From Acetobacter oryzifermentans (lineage in GTDB: Bacteria; Pseudomonadota; Alphaproteobacteria; Acetobacterales; Acetobacteraceae): a stretch of DNA of 64,000 nucleotides. How positions within the stretch are numbered: position 1 is the stretch's first letter; each line of letters opens with the position of its first letter. Shown here piece by piece: positions 54,038-64,000 of this stretch. The notes beneath the pieces were generated by a model. The model saw only the letters and a list, made by a program, of their open reading frames with translations, had not been told where the DNA came from and searched no databases. The stretch spans positions 1,302,001-1,366,000 of the forward strand of contig NZ_CP011120.1 in assembly GCF_001628715.1 (NCBI RefSeq), given 5' to 3'. Made by a program: the position numbers and the translations under genes.

Positions 54038-55450
54038 CTAGAAGTGAAGCGCTCCATCATAAGCGGCCAGAACAGCTTCGTGCATGGATTCAGAAATGGT
54101 GGGATGTGGGAAAATGGTTTCCATCAGCTCGGCTTCGGTCAGCTCTGCTGTGCGGGCAATAACAAAGCCTTGGATCATTTCCGTAACTTCCGCGCCAATC
54201 ATATGTGCACCCAGCAGCTCACCTGTCTGGGCATCAAATACGGTTTTCACCATGCCTTCTGGTTCACCCATAGCAAGTGCTTTTCCGTTTGCCATAAGCG
54301 GGAACTTGCCAACCCGCACTTTATAGCCCGCTTCCTTTGCGCGTGCTTCCGTATAACCAACAGAAGCCACCTGTGGGCGGCAGTATGTGCAGCCGGGAAT
54401 TTTTGTAATATCAATAGGATGCACGGTTTTGCCAGCAATAGCTTCAACGCACATAACAGCTTCATGGCTGGCTTTGTGCGCAAGCCACGGGGCACCTGCC
54501 AGGTCACCAATGGCGTAAACACCGGGCTCACCCGTGCGGCACAGATCATCCGTTACCACATGTGTGCGGTCTACTTTGATCTTGGTGCCTTCCAGCCCGA
54601 TGTTTTCAACATTGCCCACAATGCCTACAGCAGAAATAACGCGGTCCACGGTAATGGTTTCCGTTTTACCGTCCACTTCTACTGGCACAGTAATATCGTT
54701 CTTGCCCTTTTTCAGCGCTCCAACCTTGGCGCTGGTAAGAACACGCATGCCCTGTTTTTCAAACTCTTTACGCGCCAAGGCGCTGATTTCTTCATCTTCT
54801 ACGGGCAGAATGCGCGGCGCAACCTCCACCAACGTAACTTCAGAACCCATATTGCGGTAGAACGAGGCAAATTCTGTGCCGATAGCGCCAGACCCAATGA
54901 CCAGTAGCCGTTTGGGCAGTTCATCTGGCACCAAGGCTTCCCGATAAGACCAGACAAGTTTGCCGTCTGCTTCCAGCCCCGGCAGCGCACGTGCGCGTGC
55001 TCCTGTGGCCAGAATAACGTGTTTGGCTGTAAGGGTTAGCGGCGCACCACTTTCTGGCTGCACCAATACTTTGCGTTTACTACCGGCAGCAACGCCATCC
55101 AGCTTGCCAAATCCTTTAAAAACAGGAACTTTGGCTTTTTTGAGCAGGTGCTGAACACCAGAGGCAAGCTGTTTGGAAACGGCGCGTGAACGAGCAACAA
55201 TTGCTTTAAAATCAAAGCTTACACCATCCGCCTTAAACCCATATGTGCCAAGGTCATGCAATAGATGGTTGATCTCGGAAGCACGCAGCAATGCCTTGGT
55301 GGGGATACAGCCCCAGTTCAGGCAGATACCCCCAAGGTGGTTGGCTTCCACCACAGCAACAGAAAGCTTAAGCTGCGCTGCCCGAAGTGCCGCCACATAA
55401 CCACCCGGCCCACCGCCAACAACGATGATATCAAAATCAGTCTGGCTCAT
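54038..55450 (-). CDS. lpdA: Dihydrolipoyl dehydrogenase (E3)
   Basis: Reoxidises dihydrolipoamide with FAD and NAD+. The 470-residue flavoprotein has VVGGGPGGYVAALRAAQL, the redox pair C43/C48 in GGICLNWGCIPTKALL, the NAD-binding VIGSGAIGTEFASFYRNMG, and the C-terminal HPTISESMHEAVLAA with the base His. It lies 30 bases after pdhC. Confidence 0.97.
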   Translation of the reverse strand: MSQTDFDIIVVGGGPGGYVAALRAAQLKLSVAVVEANHLGGICLNWGCIPTKALLRASEINHLLHDLGTYGFKADGVSFDFKAIVARSRAVSKQLASGVQHLLKKAKVPVFKGFGKLDGVAAGSKRKVLVQPESGAPLTLTAKHVILATGARARALPGLEADGKLVWSYREALVPDELPKRLLVIGSGAIGTEFASFYRNMGSEVTLVEVAPRILPVEDEEISALARKEFEKQGMRVLTSAKVGALKKGKNDITVPVEVDGKTETITVDRVISAVGIVGNVENIGLEGTKIKVDRTHVVTDDLCRTGEPGVYAIGDLAGAPWLAHKASHEAVMCVEAIAGKTVHPIDITKIPGCTYCRPQVASVGYTEARAKEAGYKVRVGKFPLMANGKALAMGEPEGMVKTVFDAQTGELLGAHMIGAEVTEMIQGFVIARTAELTEAELMETIFPHPTISESMHEAVLAAYDGALHF

Positions 55451-55480
55451 AATATGCCTGATCCTCAGAAAGCCACGCGG

Positions 55481-56728
55481 TTAGAGAACGAGTGAGAGCG
55501 GAGATTCAACCGCTGCACGGAAAGCAGAAAGCCAGCGGGCTGCCGCAGCACCATCCACCACGCGATGATCAACCGAGAGGGTAACGGTTATAACAGTGGC
55601 AATAGCCAGTTCATTTCCTTTTACCACGGCCTGTTTTTTACCCGCAGCAATAGCCAGAATGGCAGCCTGCGGCGGGTTAACAATGGCGGCAAAGTCTTTC
55701 ACGCCATACATACCCATGTTGGAGATGGAGAATGTACCGCCCTGAAATTCTTCTGGCTTTAATTTGCCAGCGCGGGCGCGGGAAATCAGATCCTTGGCTT
55801 CTTGGCTGATGTCTTTCAGGCTCTTGCGGTCTGCTTGTTTGACGATAGGCGTGATCAACCCATCATCCAGAGAAACCGCAACCGAGATATCTGCATCTTC
55901 ATGCAGGATCATAGCATCTTCGGTGTAGGAAGCATTCACTTCCGGTACCTGCTTAAGGGCAACAGCAGAAGCCTTAATGAGCATGTCATTCACAGACAGC
56001 TTAAAGGCATCAGCCCCTTCTGCCGGAGACATGGCATTAAGCTGTGAACGCAAAGCCAACAGCGCATCTAGCTCCACATCTATGGAGACATAGAAATGCG
56101 GAATAGTGGATTTGGATTCACTCAGGCGGCGCGCAATAACCTTGCGCATGGTAGTGTGCGGCACAGCACGGCTACCACCAGATGCTGTCGGGGCAGAAGC
56201 CACCTGCCCTGCGTCTGGGGCTTTGTTAAGAGCCGCTTCCACATCCCGTTTGACAATACGGCCATTTGGCCCCGTGCCTTTAAGGGCTGCCAAATCAATG
56301 TTTTTCTGGCGCGCAATGCGGCGCGCAAGCGGAGAGGCCACAACCCGGCCAACAGGCTTGTTTGCCCGCTGTGCTGGTGCTGCCTGTGTTGCTATAGGAG
56401 CAGAAGCAGCCGCAGGCTGTGATGCCGTTGCGGGGGCGGCAGATGCCACGTTATTAGGCGTGTCGATATTGTCTGGTACCGCCTCGCCTTCTTCTACTAG
56501 AATGGCGATAGGTGTGTTGACGGCAACACCTTCTGCACCTTCTTGAATAAGAATACGGCCCAGAATACCTTCCTCAATGGCTTCTACTTCCATTGTGGCT
56601 TTGTCGGTTTCAATCTCAGCCAGAACATCGCCGCTATTTACGGCATCTCCTTCCTTCTTCAACCAGCGGGCGAGTTTGCCCTCTGTCATGGTAGGAGAAA
56701 GGGCGGGCATTAAAATTTCAGTCGCCAT
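55481..56728 (-). CDS. pdhC: Pyruvate dehydrogenase E2, dihydrolipoamide acetyltransferase
   Basis: Core of the pyruvate dehydrogenase complex that transfers acetyl to CoA. The 415-residue protein has one lipoyl domain (residues 1-75, lipoyl lysine in [13 protein letters not shown]), an Ala/Pro linker, a peripheral-subunit-binding domain ([20 protein letters not shown]), and a catalytic domain ending in [15 protein letters not shown], where the HxxxDG motif is seen. Its first ~280 bases are almost identical to the start of pdhB. Confidence 0.97.
   Translation of the reverse strand: MATEILMPALSPTMTEGKLARWLKKEGDAVNSGDVLAEIETDKATMEVEAIEEGILGRILIQEGAEGVAVNTPIAILVEEGEAVPDNIDTPNNVASAAPATASQPAAASAPIATQAAPAQRANKPVGRVVASPLARRIARQKNIDLAALKGTGPNGRIVKRDVEAALNKAPDAGQVASAPTASGGSRAVPHTTMRKVIARRLSESKSTIPHFYVSIDVELDALLALRSQLNAMSPAEGADAFKLSVNDMLIKASAVALKQVPEVNASYTEDAMILHEDADISVAVSLDDGLITPIVKQADRKSLKDISQEAKDLISRARAGKLKPEEFQGGTFSISNMGMYGVKDFAAIVNPPQAAILAIAAGKKQAVVKGNELAIATVITVTLSVDHRVVDGAAAARWLSAFRAAVESPLSLVL
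56450..56728 (-). repeat. Lipoyl-domain repeat copy in pdhC
   Basis: This stretch, the first ~93 codons of pdhC, aligns without gaps to 57811-58089 at the start of pdhB. The last ~70 bases at the start-codon end differ at only one position by eye, and synonymous differences are few along most of the rest. Confidence 0.9.
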
Positions 56729-56739
56729 CTGTCATTCCC

Positions 56740-58089
56740 TCACATCAGGCCAAGTGCGGCTTTAACCACATCTTCAGGCTGTGGCAGGGCCAATTTTTCC
56801 AGATTGGCGGCAAATGGCATCGGCACATCCACACCCGTTACACGGGCCGGTGGAGCATCCAGCCAATCAAACGCATGCTCGATCACCTGCATGGCAACTT
56901 CTGCGCCAATACCTGCAAACGGCCAGCCTTCTTCTACCGTTACCAAGCGGCTGGTTTTTTTAACGCTTTCTACAATTGTGTCTGTATCCAGCGGACGCAG
57001 GCTGCGTAGGTTGATAACTTCTGCCTCAATCCCCTGCTTGGCCAGCTCGGCAGCAGCATCCAGCGCTGTGGTGACAGCTATAGAGAACGCAACGATGGTT
57101 ACATCAGAACCAGCGCGTTCGATCTTGGCTTTACCGATGGGCACAATGAAATCTTCATCAATCGGGCATGGGAATTTGCGCCCGTAAAGAATTTCGTTTT
57201 CCAGCACCACAACGGGGTTAGGGTCACGAATGGCAGCGCGCAACAGGCCTTTGGCATCTGCGGAAGACCAAGGCACAACCACTTTCAGGCCCGGCACATG
57301 GGCATACCAGCTACCGTAACACTGAGAATGCTGCGCACCCACGCGAGATGCCGGGCCGTTTGGCCCACGGAACACAATGGGGCACCCCATCTGGCCGCCA
57401 GACATATACAGCGTTTTGGCTGCGGAATTGATGATATGGTCGATAGCCTGCATGGAAAAGTTCATGGTCATGAACTCAACAACAGGCTTTAGGCCAGTAA
57501 GGGCTGCGCCCACGGCCATGCCTGTAAAGCCATGTTCGGCAATTGGCATGTCAATTACGCGCTTATCGCCAAATTCCTGCAACAGGCCTTGGGAGATTTT
57601 GTAAGCCCCCTGATACTGGGCTACCTCTTCACCCATCAGGAAGACATCTGGATCATGCCGTAATTCGGCGGCCAGTGCATCACGCAGGGCTTCACGCACA
57701 GTGATTTCCTGCGTTTCACCCCAGTCTTTTTCTTCTTCAACCGGCGTGGAAACTGGTGCGGCAACAGAGGGTGAAGACTGTGGCGCGGAGGCGGGTTCTG
57801 TAACAGCTACGTTTTTAGGTGTATCGATATTATCGGGCACCGCTTCACCTTCTTCCACCAGAATGGCGATAGGTGTGTTTACGGCAACGCCTTCTGCACC
57901 TTCCGGTGTTAGAATGCGGCCCAGAATACCTTCCTCAATGGCTTCTACTTCCATTGTGGCTTTATCGGTTTCAATCTCGGCCAGAACGTCACCGCTATTT
58001 ACGGCATCTCCTTCCTTCTTCAACCAGCGGGCGAGTTTGCCTTCTGTCATGGTAGGAGAAAGGGCGGGCATTAAAATTTCAGTCGCCAT
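56740..58089 (-). CDS. pdhB: Pyruvate dehydrogenase E1 beta with N-terminal lipoyl domain
   Basis: E1 beta subunit, forming the thiamine-diphosphate enzyme with PdhA. Residues 1-75 are a lipoyl domain ([25 protein letters not shown]). A short Pro/Ser/Ala linker leads to the transketolase-like part from ~130 ([50 protein letters not shown]) and the C-terminal domain ([18 protein letters not shown]). A lipoyl domain on E1 beta is known in Alphaproteobacteria. ATG 58089 gives the canonical start; TTG 58101 overlaps the pdhA stop and could be used in coupling. 449 residues. Confidence 0.96.
   Translation of the reverse strand: MATEILMPALSPTMTEGKLARWLKKEGDAVNSGDVLAEIETDKATMEVEAIEEGILGRILTPEGAEGVAVNTPIAILVEEGEAVPDNIDTPKNVAVTEPASAPQSSPSVAAPVSTPVEEEKDWGETQEITVREALRDALAAELRHDPDVFLMGEEVAQYQGAYKISQGLLQEFGDKRVIDMPIAEHGFTGMAVGAALTGLKPVVEFMTMNFSMQAIDHIINSAAKTLYMSGGQMGCPIVFRGPNGPASRVGAQHSQCYGSWYAHVPGLKVVVPWSSADAKGLLRAAIRDPNPVVVLENEILYGRKFPCPIDEDFIVPIGKAKIERAGSDVTIVAFSIAVTTALDAAAELAKQGIEAEVINLRSLRPLDTDTIVESVKKTSRLVTVEEGWPFAGIGAEVAMQVIEHAFDWLDAPPARVTGVDVPMPFAANLEKLALPQPEDVVKAALGLM
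57811..58089 (-). repeat. Lipoyl-domain repeat copy in pdhB
   Basis: Second copy of the lipoyl-coding sequence, the partner of 56450-56728, same orientation, 1361 bases apart. Differences include the I/Q versus T/P pair after GRIL and N/K near the end of the domain. Confidence 0.9.
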
Positions 58090-58097
58090 GTTTATGC

Positions 58098-59108
58098 TCA
58101 AGCCTCCAGAACAACATCCGTATAAAGTTCGGCCGGATCGGGTTCCGGGCTGGTCTGCGCAAATTCTGCAGAGTCGTTTACAATGCTCTTGATCTCGGTT
58201 TCCATTGTTTTCAATTCTGCTTCTGTCACGCCAGAATCCAGCAGGATGTGTTTGACGTGTTCAATGGGATCTCGCGTTTTGCGGACTTCATCCACCTCAT
58301 CCCGCGTGCGGTATTTGGCAGGATCTGACATGGAATGGCCGCGATAGCGGTATGTCATCATTTCCAGCAGGTAAGGCCCCTTGCCTTCACGGCAATGTTT
58401 TACGGCTTCTTCTGCTGCGGCATATACGGCGGCAACATCCATGCCATCTACCCGTTTGCCGGGAATGCCCCATGGCTCGCCATTTTTGTAGAGTTCGTGC
58501 GATGCAGATGCTCGCTCAACAGCGGTGCCCATGCCGTAACGGTTGTTTTCAATTACAAAAATACAGGGAAGTTTGAGCAGAGCGGCCAGGTTAAAGCTTT
58601 CGTAAACCTGCCCCTGATTGGCGGCGCCGTCACCAAAATAAGCTACGGAAACTTCATCTGTATTGCGGTATTTGTTGGCAAACGCCAGCCCGATACCCAA
58701 AGAAACCTGAGCACCGACAATGCCATGCCCCCCGTAAAAATTCTTCTCGCGGGAGAACATATGCATGGAGCCCCCTTTACCGTGAGAATACCCGGTAGAA
58801 CGGCCCGTAAGTTCTGCCATCACGCCACGGGGTGTCATGCCCGCCACCAGCATCTGGCCGTGGTCTCGGTAGGATGTAATCAGCTTATCGCCTTCATGCA
58901 GGCTCATCTGGATACCAACCACCACAGCTTCTTGCCCGATATACAGGTGGCAGAAACCGCCAATTAGGCCCATGCCGTAAAGTTGCCCGGCTTTTTCTTC
59001 AAAGCGGCGGATCAGGAGCATGTCATAGTAGGCTTTAAGAAACTGGTCTCGTGTTAAGGAAGGACCGTTATTTCCTGCCTTGCCGACCTGTTTGGCGTTC
59101 GTTCCCAT
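58098..59108 (-). CDS. pdhA: Pyruvate dehydrogenase E1 alpha
   Basis: Thiamine-diphosphate subunit that decarboxylates pyruvate. The 336-residue protein has [28 protein letters not shown], the ThDP motif [31 protein letters not shown], and the YRGHSMSDP loop with the regulatory-type serine. It is the first gene of pdhA-pdhB-pdhC-lpdA. Its upstream 127 bases to moaC must carry the promoter, though it is on the same strand as the trp-moaC unit. Confidence 0.97.
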   Translation of the reverse strand: MGTNAKQVGKAGNNGPSLTRDQFLKAYYDMLLIRRFEEKAGQLYGMGLIGGFCHLYIGQEAVVVGIQMSLHEGDKLITSYRDHGQMLVAGMTPRGVMAELTGRSTGYSHGKGGSMHMFSREKNFYGGHGIVGAQVSLGIGLAFANKYRNTDEVSVAYFGDGAANQGQVYESFNLAALLKLPCIFVIENNRYGMGTAVERASASHELYKNGEPWGIPGKRVDGMDVAAVYAAAEEAVKHCREGKGPYLLEMMTYRYRGHSMSDPAKYRTRDEVDEVRKTRDPIEHVKHILLDSGVTEAELKTMETEIKSIVNDSAEFAQTSPEPDPAELYTDVVLEA

Positions 59109-59235
59109 GCGTGATGAACCTTTTGCGATATGTAAACAGTTCGTAATAAATGGTGCGCAACAGCGGCATCCGTTTCCGGGCCTTCAGATGGTTTCTAAAG
59201 CTCCAGTAAAACTGCCTGCTGTTTCGCGTGTTTTA

Positions 59236-59712
59236 TTATGCAGCGTTGTAGTCTCCTGAGCGTCCCCCACTTTTATGAAGGAGCTTTATATTTTCTATCT
59301 GCATGCCACGGTCAACTGCTTTGCACATGTCGTACAGTGTAAGGGCCGCAGCAGACACGGCGGTTAACGCTTCCATTTCCACCCCGGTTGCGCCAGTTGT
59401 TGTAACAGTTGCGGTAATCTCGATCCTGTTATCATTCGGAGCCAGATCCACAGTTACACTGCTTAGGCTAAGCGGGTGACAGAGCGGGATAATATCTGCT
59501 GTTTTTTTTGCAGCCATAATGCCAGCAATGCGAGCCGTTGCCAGAACATCACCTTTTGGGGCTGCGCCTGAAAGGATCATTTCCAGCGTTTGGGGCTGCA
59601 TAATAATAGCCCCGGTGGCCACAGCCTTGCGGCGCGTGGCAGCTTTAGCGGAAACATCCACCATATGCGCATGCCCGGCTGCATCCAGATGTGTGAGTGC
59701 TGGAGAGGGCAC
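59236..59712 (-). CDS. moaC: Cyclic pyranopterin monophosphate synthase
   Basis: Makes cyclic pyranopterin monophosphate for molybdenum cofactor. The 158-residue product from GTG 59712 starts [27 protein letters not shown], the usual beginning; motifs [43 protein letters not shown] and KSGGRSGDY follow. GTG 59712 lies one base after the trpC stop; ATG 59745 inside trpC is an alternative. It ends the trpE-G-D-C string; no other moa gene is here. Confidence 0.95.
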   Translation of the reverse strand: MPSPALTHLDAAGHAHMVDVSAKAATRRKAVATGAIIMQPQTLEMILSGAAPKGDVLATARIAGIMAAKKTADIIPLCHPLSLSSVTVDLAPNDNRIEITATVTTTGATGVEMEALTAVSAAALTLYDMCKAVDRGMQIENIKLLHKSGGRSGDYNAA

Positions 59713-59713
59713 G

Positions 59714-60580
59714 TTAGGCCAGCCCCAGCAGTTTTTTGGCAGCATCACCGGGATGCGGATCTCGCAGCAGGGATTCACCTACCAGAAAGCCCGTTACGCC
59801 AATGCCGGAAAGCTGCACGATATCTTCATGCGTTTTGATGCCACTTTCAGACACAATAATCCGATCTGGCGGCACCAGAGGAGAAAGTTCCCGCGTGGTA
59901 TCCAAGCTGGTCTGAAGCGTTTTGAGGTTACGGTTGTTGATACCGATCAAGAAGGTATCCAGCGCAAGGGCGCGGTTCAGTTCTTCCTCATCATGCACTT
60001 CCACCAGCACATCCATGTCTAGCCCTTTGGCGTGGTCAACCAGTTCCAGCGCCATTTCATCAGACAGGATAGACATAATGAGCAGAATGCAATCTGCCCC
60101 GATCATGCGGCTTTCATAAACCTGCCACGGATCAAGAATAAAATCCTTGCGCAGAACAGGAAGGGAACACGCAGCCCGCGCCTTGCCCAGATCTTCATTA
60201 TCACCATGAAAACAGGAGCTTTCCGTTAGCACAGAAATACAGGCTGCCCCTGCTTGCTCATATTCTGCGGCAATTTCTGCCGGATTATACGTTTCGCGCA
60301 GGATACCAGCGGAAGGAGAAGCCTTCTTGATTTCTGCAATCAGGCCAACTGCGCGATCAGCAGCTTTTTCCTTCAGCGCCCGACCAAACCCGCGTGGAGC
60401 CTCTTTGGTTTCCTGCGCTTTGGCTGTGATTTCCTTAAGGGACATCAGGGTGGAGCGATGTTCAACTTCCAGCTTGGTGCGTGCGCAGATGCGGGAGAGA
60501 ACATCCGGCAGTTCGTCAATCTTGCTGGCAAGAGTGTCCGAAGCAGAAGCTGCCGAGGACGCGAGTGGTGTATCGGTCAT
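59714..60580 (-). CDS. trpC: Indole-3-glycerol phosphate synthase
   Basis: Closes the indole ring in tryptophan synthesis. The 288-residue TIM barrel (unfused form) has [57 protein letters not shown] and SESGI. An N-terminal Ala/Ser-rich extension of ~20 residues precedes the fold. It lies 17 bases after trpD and leads directly into moaC. Confidence 0.97.
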   Translation of the reverse strand: MTDTPLASSAASASDTLASKIDELPDVLSRICARTKLEVEHRSTLMSLKEITAKAQETKEAPRGFGRALKEKAADRAVGLIAEIKKASPSAGILRETYNPAEIAAEYEQAGAACISVLTESSCFHGDNEDLGKARAACSLPVLRKDFILDPWQVYESRMIGADCILLIMSILSDEMALELVDHAKGLDMDVLVEVHDEEELNRALALDTFLIGINNRNLKTLQTSLDTTRELSPLVPPDRIIVSESGIKTHEDIVQLSGIGVTGFLVGESLLRDPHPGDAAKKLLGLA

Positions 60581-60597
60581 GATTATCCTGTCATGTC

Positions 60598-61710
60598 TCA
60601 GGCGCGTGCATCCGGGTTGGAAGCGCGCAAACCGTTTAGCACTGCCAAAGCCGTGCCATCATCCAGTGGGCGTGCGGCCAAAGCCACACTTTCCCGCAAG
60701 GCCTGCGGATCAATGCGTCCGTCCCGCAGGAGTGTTACCCGCCCTGCCACGTGAAGTGCGCAGGCGGCGTTTAAAACAACTGTATCACGATATGCTCCTG
60801 ATGCACCATGCAGCAAAGCTTCTAGAGCTTGCGCATTGTATTGGGCATCTCCCCCCAATATGGAGCTGACCGGAGCATAGGCAAGGCCAGCCATTTCTGG
60901 CGTAATAGAAAACGAGCAGATGGCATCATTTTCCAGCGCTACAACCTGTGTAGGGCCTGCCAGCGTAATTTCATCAATGCCGCCCTGCCCGTCTGATGGT
61001 AGGCCGCATGCGGCCCAGACCTTCTGGGAGCCAAGATTTTTGAGCACATTGACCATGGGCTCCAGCCATGCGGGTGAAAAAACGCCCACAAGCTGCCGTT
61101 TAACACCTGCCGGGTTTACCAAGGGCCCCATGAGGTTAAACAGCGTACGCACGCTTAAGGCTTTGCGTATCGGAGCAGCAAAACGCATAGCGGGATGGTG
61201 GTGCGGAGCAGATAGGAAAATGACCCGGTGTACCTGCATCTGCTCCGCCAGAACCTCGGCTTGTGCAGAAAGTGGAACACTTAGCGCAGCCAGCACATCG
61301 GAAGCGCCAGAGCGAGAAGAAATAGCCCTGTTACCGTGTTTGGCAACGGGCACACCAAGCGCACTCAGCACAAAGGCAACAGCGGTGGATACATTCAACG
61401 TGCCGTAATTGTCTCCGCCCGTGCCGCATACGTCTATCGTATTGGCAGGCATGGCGGGCACAGTGTGCATGCGGGCCCGTAAAGCCGTTACACCACCAAG
61501 CAATTCATCCTGCGTTTCACCACGCACGCGCAAAGCCATAAGAAAAGCCGCAATGCGTTCTGGCGCAATCAGGCCATCCATAATAACGCCAAAAGCAGCT
61601 TCGGCTTCGGCTGCGCTTAGTGTTTGCCCGTCTGCAACACGTGCCAGAATGGTAGAAAAAAACTGCTCACCTGCTACTTGAGATGCAGCGCCATGAAGGG
61701 GAGCGGACAT
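60598..61710 (-). CDS. trpD: Anthranilate phosphoribosyltransferase
   Basis: Adds phosphoribose to anthranilate. The 370-residue protein has the VCGTGGDNYGTLNVSTA pyrophosphate-binding region, KHGNRAISSRSGASDVLAAL, and the HHPAMRFAAPIRKAL region before FNLMGPLVNPAG. It overlaps the trpG stop by one base (TGATG), so translation is coupled. Confidence 0.97.
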   Translation of the reverse strand: MSAPLHGAASQVAGEQFFSTILARVADGQTLSAAEAEAAFGVIMDGLIAPERIAAFLMALRVRGETQDELLGGVTALRARMHTVPAMPANTIDVCGTGGDNYGTLNVSTAVAFVLSALGVPVAKHGNRAISSRSGASDVLAALSVPLSAQAEVLAEQMQVHRVIFLSAPHHHPAMRFAAPIRKALSVRTLFNLMGPLVNPAGVKRQLVGVFSPAWLEPMVNVLKNLGSQKVWAACGLPSDGQGGIDEITLAGPTQVVALENDAICSFSITPEMAGLAYAPVSSILGGDAQYNAQALEALLHGASGAYRDTVVLNAACALHVAGRVTLLRDGRIDPQALRESVALAARPLDDGTALAVLNGLRASNPDARA

Positions 61711-62306
61711 CAGGCAACGGCCTGTTTTTCTTTCCAGGCAGATGCGATGGAAAGAAAGTTTTTCATCAGATCATGGCCATATTCGGAGGCAATGCTTTCC
61801 GGATGGAACTGCACGCCCGAAATGGGATACTGCCGGTGGCGCACACCCATAATAACACCATCTTCCGTCCATGCCGTAACTTCCAGAGCATCCGGAATAC
61901 TGGCAGGTTCAAGCGTAAGGCTATGATAGCGCGTGGCATTAAACGGGTTGGGTAGGCCCGCAAAAACATCCTGCCCGTTGTGGAAAACGGGGCTCACCTT
62001 GCCGTGCATGGGCGTAGGGGCACGCACCACCTGTGCACCAAACACCTGCCCGATAGCTTGATGCCCCAGACATACGCCAAAAACAGGCACCTTACCGGCT
62101 GCGGCAGATATCAGATCACAGCAGATACCGGCTTCATTGGGGGAACATGGGCCGGGAGAAAGCACAATGACATCCGGCTTGAGGGCCAGTGCATCTTTTA
62201 CGCTCAGGGCATCATTGCGGCGGACATCACACTGTGCCCCCAGTTCACCCAGATAGTGAACAAGGTTGAAGGTGAAGCTATCATAATTGTCGATCAGAAG
62301 GATCAT
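61710..62306 (-). CDS. trpG: Anthranilate synthase glutaminase subunit
   Basis: Class I glutamine amidotransferase for TrpE, possibly shared with aminodeoxychorismate synthase (PabA role). The 198-residue protein has [33 protein letters not shown], the nucleophile in [15 protein letters not shown], and the His-Glu pair in [14 protein letters not shown]. It lies 58 bases downstream of trpE. Confidence 0.96.
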   Translation of the reverse strand: MILLIDNYDSFTFNLVHYLGELGAQCDVRRNDALSVKDALALKPDVIVLSPGPCSPNEAGICCDLISAAAGKVPVFGVCLGHQAIGQVFGAQVVRAPTPMHGKVSPVFHNGQDVFAGLPNPFNATRYHSLTLEPASIPDALEVTAWTEDGVIMGVRHRQYPISGVQFHPESIASEYGHDLMKNFLSIASAWKEKQAVA

Positions 62307-62364
62307 GGCCGAATGATGACCTTATGTACTGTTGGGGTCAAATAAGAATGGAACAGAAACGACA

Positions 62365-63906
62365 TTAAGAACGCCCTGCCCTTGCCTGTTCCAACGCGGC
62401 TTCTGCGGCGCGAAATACGGCGCGGGCTTTATGGCGTGTTTCTTCATATTCTGTTTCTGGCACACTGTCTGCCACTACGCCGCAGCCAGCTTGCACATGC
62501 ATTTGCCCGTCTTTTACAACGGCCATGCGCAGCCCAATGCACGTATCCATGTTGCCGCCAGCGCCAAAATAGCCAATGCACCCGGCGTAGGTGGCGCGGC
62601 GGGTGCGTTCTACTTCATCAATAATTTCCATGGCGCGGATTTTGGGCGCACCTGTTAGTGTGCCTGCGGGAAAAGCGGCCACAAGGGCATCCAGCGCTTC
62701 CAGTTCCGGCTTGAGTGTGCCTTGCACGTTGGAAGAAATGTGCATGACGTGGCTGAAACGCTCAATCACGAATCGTTCTGTCACTTTCACCGTGCCGGGA
62801 ATACTCACACGGCCCACATCATTACGGCCAAGGTCTATCAGCATCAGATGCTCGGCCAGTTCTTTCTGGTCGGCCAGAAGATCTTTTTCAAGCCGCAGGT
62901 CTTCTTCCGCCGTTTTGCCGCGCGGGCGTGTGCCAGCAAGCGGGCGTACCGTCATGGTACCATCCTGCAAGCGTACCAGAATTTCGGGCGAGGACCCAAC
63001 AAGTGAGAAATCACCAAAATCCAGATGGAACAGAAATGGCGCTGGATTAATACGCCGTAGCGTACGGTACAGCGCCAGAGATGGAAGCGGAAACGGCGTA
63101 GAAAAACGCTGGCTGGGGACAACCTGAAAGGCATCGCCAGCCGCAATATAATCCTGAATACGCTCAACGGCCTGACAGAACTCATCCTTACTGAAGGAGG
63201 AACGCGGTTCAGCCGGTTCTGGCAGGTTTTCTGTCTGTTTTGGTAAAGGCGGCAGCGCTCCTGACAGGCATTCGCGCGCACGGCGCAGCAGATCTTGCGC
63301 TTTATCCCAAGCCTGTGCTGCGGTTTCATCTTTTTGTGGGCGAACAGGCGCGGCCAGAATCAGCTCATCGCTTACCGTGTCAAACACAGCAAAAAGACCG
63401 GGGCGCATGAGAATAGATTCAGGCAGGTTCAGATCATCCGGTGGCGCATCTGGCAGATGCTCCATCTGGCGCACCATGTCATAGCCCAAATATCCAAACA
63501 GACCCGCAACCATTGGAGGAACGCCTTCGGGCAGCTCCATGCGCGTGGCATGGATCAGGGCGCGCAGGCTTTCCAATGGCTTTTCTGTAAGAATACGCGG
63601 TGCAATATCCGGGTTTTCCGGGCTTTCATTCAGCGTGATCTGCCCGTTATGGCAGGTCCAGATAATATCTGGCTTGAGGGCAATAACAGAATACCGCCCG
63701 CGCGATGTGCCACCTTCCACACTTTCCAGCAACAACGTGTTTTTGCCGGTGCCACCATCAAAGCGCGCAAGGCGCAGGTAGGCTGAAACAGGTGTCAGCA
63801 AATCTGCTGCTTCTACAGAAAACACAACAGAAGGCTGGCCTTGCGCCCAAGCGGCTTCACACTGCTGGCGAGAGGGTGAAGGCGCAATGCGTGCGGTAAT
63901 GCTCAT
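62365..63906 (-). CDS. trpE: Anthranilate synthase component I
   Basis: Converts chorismate to anthranilate with ammonia from TrpG. The 513-residue protein has LLESVEGGTSRGRYSVIAL (with the Leu/Glu-Ser region used in Trp feedback), FQVVPSQRF, RPLAGTRPRGKTAEED, MLIDLGRNDVGRV and a TGAPKIRAMEIIDEVE catalytic end. No leader peptide or attenuator is evident upstream. Its ATG overlaps the stop of the preceding gene (ATGA), so trp expression is tied to that gene. Confidence 0.97.
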   Translation of the reverse strand: MSITARIAPSPSRQQCEAAWAQGQPSVVFSVEAADLLTPVSAYLRLARFDGGTGKNTLLLESVEGGTSRGRYSVIALKPDIIWTCHNGQITLNESPENPDIAPRILTEKPLESLRALIHATRMELPEGVPPMVAGLFGYLGYDMVRQMEHLPDAPPDDLNLPESILMRPGLFAVFDTVSDELILAAPVRPQKDETAAQAWDKAQDLLRRARECLSGALPPLPKQTENLPEPAEPRSSFSKDEFCQAVERIQDYIAAGDAFQVVPSQRFSTPFPLPSLALYRTLRRINPAPFLFHLDFGDFSLVGSSPEILVRLQDGTMTVRPLAGTRPRGKTAEEDLRLEKDLLADQKELAEHLMLIDLGRNDVGRVSIPGTVKVTERFVIERFSHVMHISSNVQGTLKPELEALDALVAAFPAGTLTGAPKIRAMEIIDEVERTRRATYAGCIGYFGAGGNMDTCIGLRMAVVKDGQMHVQAGCGVVADSVPETEYEETRHKARAVFRAAEAALEQARAGRS

Positions 63907-64000
63907 GGCGTGGCTTCTCCTCCAAATCCGGCGGCAGATAGTGTGGCCATAACAGCGCGTTCGTTAATATGGGGCGGTGTGCGCTTGCTTAATGCCTCCA
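63903..64000 (-). CDS. C-terminal fragment of a gene upstream of trpE
   Basis: The last 31 codons of a gene cut by the window edge, reading EALSKRTPPHINERAVMATL and ending in GFGGEATP before TGA. The stop overlaps the trpE ATG. In related Alphaproteobacteria the gene before trpE often encodes a PpiD/SurA-like peptidyl-prolyl isomerase with a short helical tail of this type, so that is the best guess; too little is present to be sure. Confidence 0.5.
   Translation of the reverse strand, partial: EALSKRTPPHINERAVMATLSAAGFGGEATP

Noticed and set aside
54044..54907. 287-codon open frame antisense to lpdA
   Set aside because: Overlaps strongly conserved lpdA motifs; no independent support.

Overview
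The window reads as a piece of an acetic acid bacterium chromosome (Acetobacteraceae, most like Acetobacter; inferred from protein content and gene order, no database search was possible). Pointers are a membrane malate:quinone oxidoreductase, a pyruvate dehydrogenase whose E1-beta carries its own lipoyl domain (common in Alphaproteobacteria), the DUF2849-sulfite reductase-DUF934 trio, purS/purQ/purL, the trpE-G-D-C-moaC string, and moderate GC. It is dense core genome: about 67 protein genes, many with ATGA-type stop/start overlaps. I see no rRNA, tRNA, CRISPR array, insertion sequence or prophage.

Layout. 1-5.0 kb: mqo (+), then queE-queC-queD (-, 7-deazaguanine precursor synthesis), bioB (-) and a small DUF333 lipoprotein (+). 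5.0-11.6 kb: assimilatory sulfate reduction in two transcription units, cysH-cysD-cysNC and DUF2849-cysI-DUF934, split by a hairpin terminator. 11.6-17.4 kb: lipid A/Kdo genes (an acyltransferase-like/WaaA fusion, lpxK, lpxL), an inositol-monophosphatase-family phosphatase and a SYLF protein. 17.4-22.1 kb (-): fabD-fabG-acpP-fabF-mltG. 22.3-26.7 kb (-): less standard genes, namely a DUF218 protein, a methyltransferase, an orphan OpuAC-like binding protein, an unknown 120-residue protein and an LpxR-like outer-membrane lipid A deacylase. 27-31 kb: a two-domain cold shock protein, then kdsB-pheA-dapA-smpB (-). 31-35.2 kb (+): cytochrome c, a histidinol-phosphatase-like enzyme, serA, comM-like ATPase. 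35.2-41.5 kb: sseA-metC (-), an AI-2E-family permease and an EEP hydrolase (+), cls (-), yraN (+) and a small secreted protein (-). 41.5-48 kb (-): purB, then purC-purS-[Rap1a-like]-purQ-purL-bolA-grxD. 48.1-51.8 kb (+): TerC-family protein, slt, pgpA, cinA C-terminal type. 51.9-59.1 kb (-): a His-rich secreted protein, then pdhA-pdhB-pdhC-lpdA-lipA-ratA. 59.2-64 kb (-): trpE-trpG-trpD-trpC-moaC, preceded by the tail of another gene.

The genes group by function: sulfate to sulfide plus sulfur transfer (cys, sseA, metC); envelope building and remodelling (fab, lpx, waaA, kdsB, lpxR, cls, pgpA, mltG, slt); purine synthesis; aromatic and serine amino acids; and pyruvate oxidation with lipoate insertion. 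I did not find a clearly new biological system. The points most worth a second look are the acyltransferase-WaaA fusion, the near-identical lipoyl-domain DNA in pdhB and pdhC, the secreted Rap1a-like gene coupled inside the purine operon, the cytoplasmic orphan OpuAC-like protein, and the combination of a four-cysteine CysH with an intact APS kinase.
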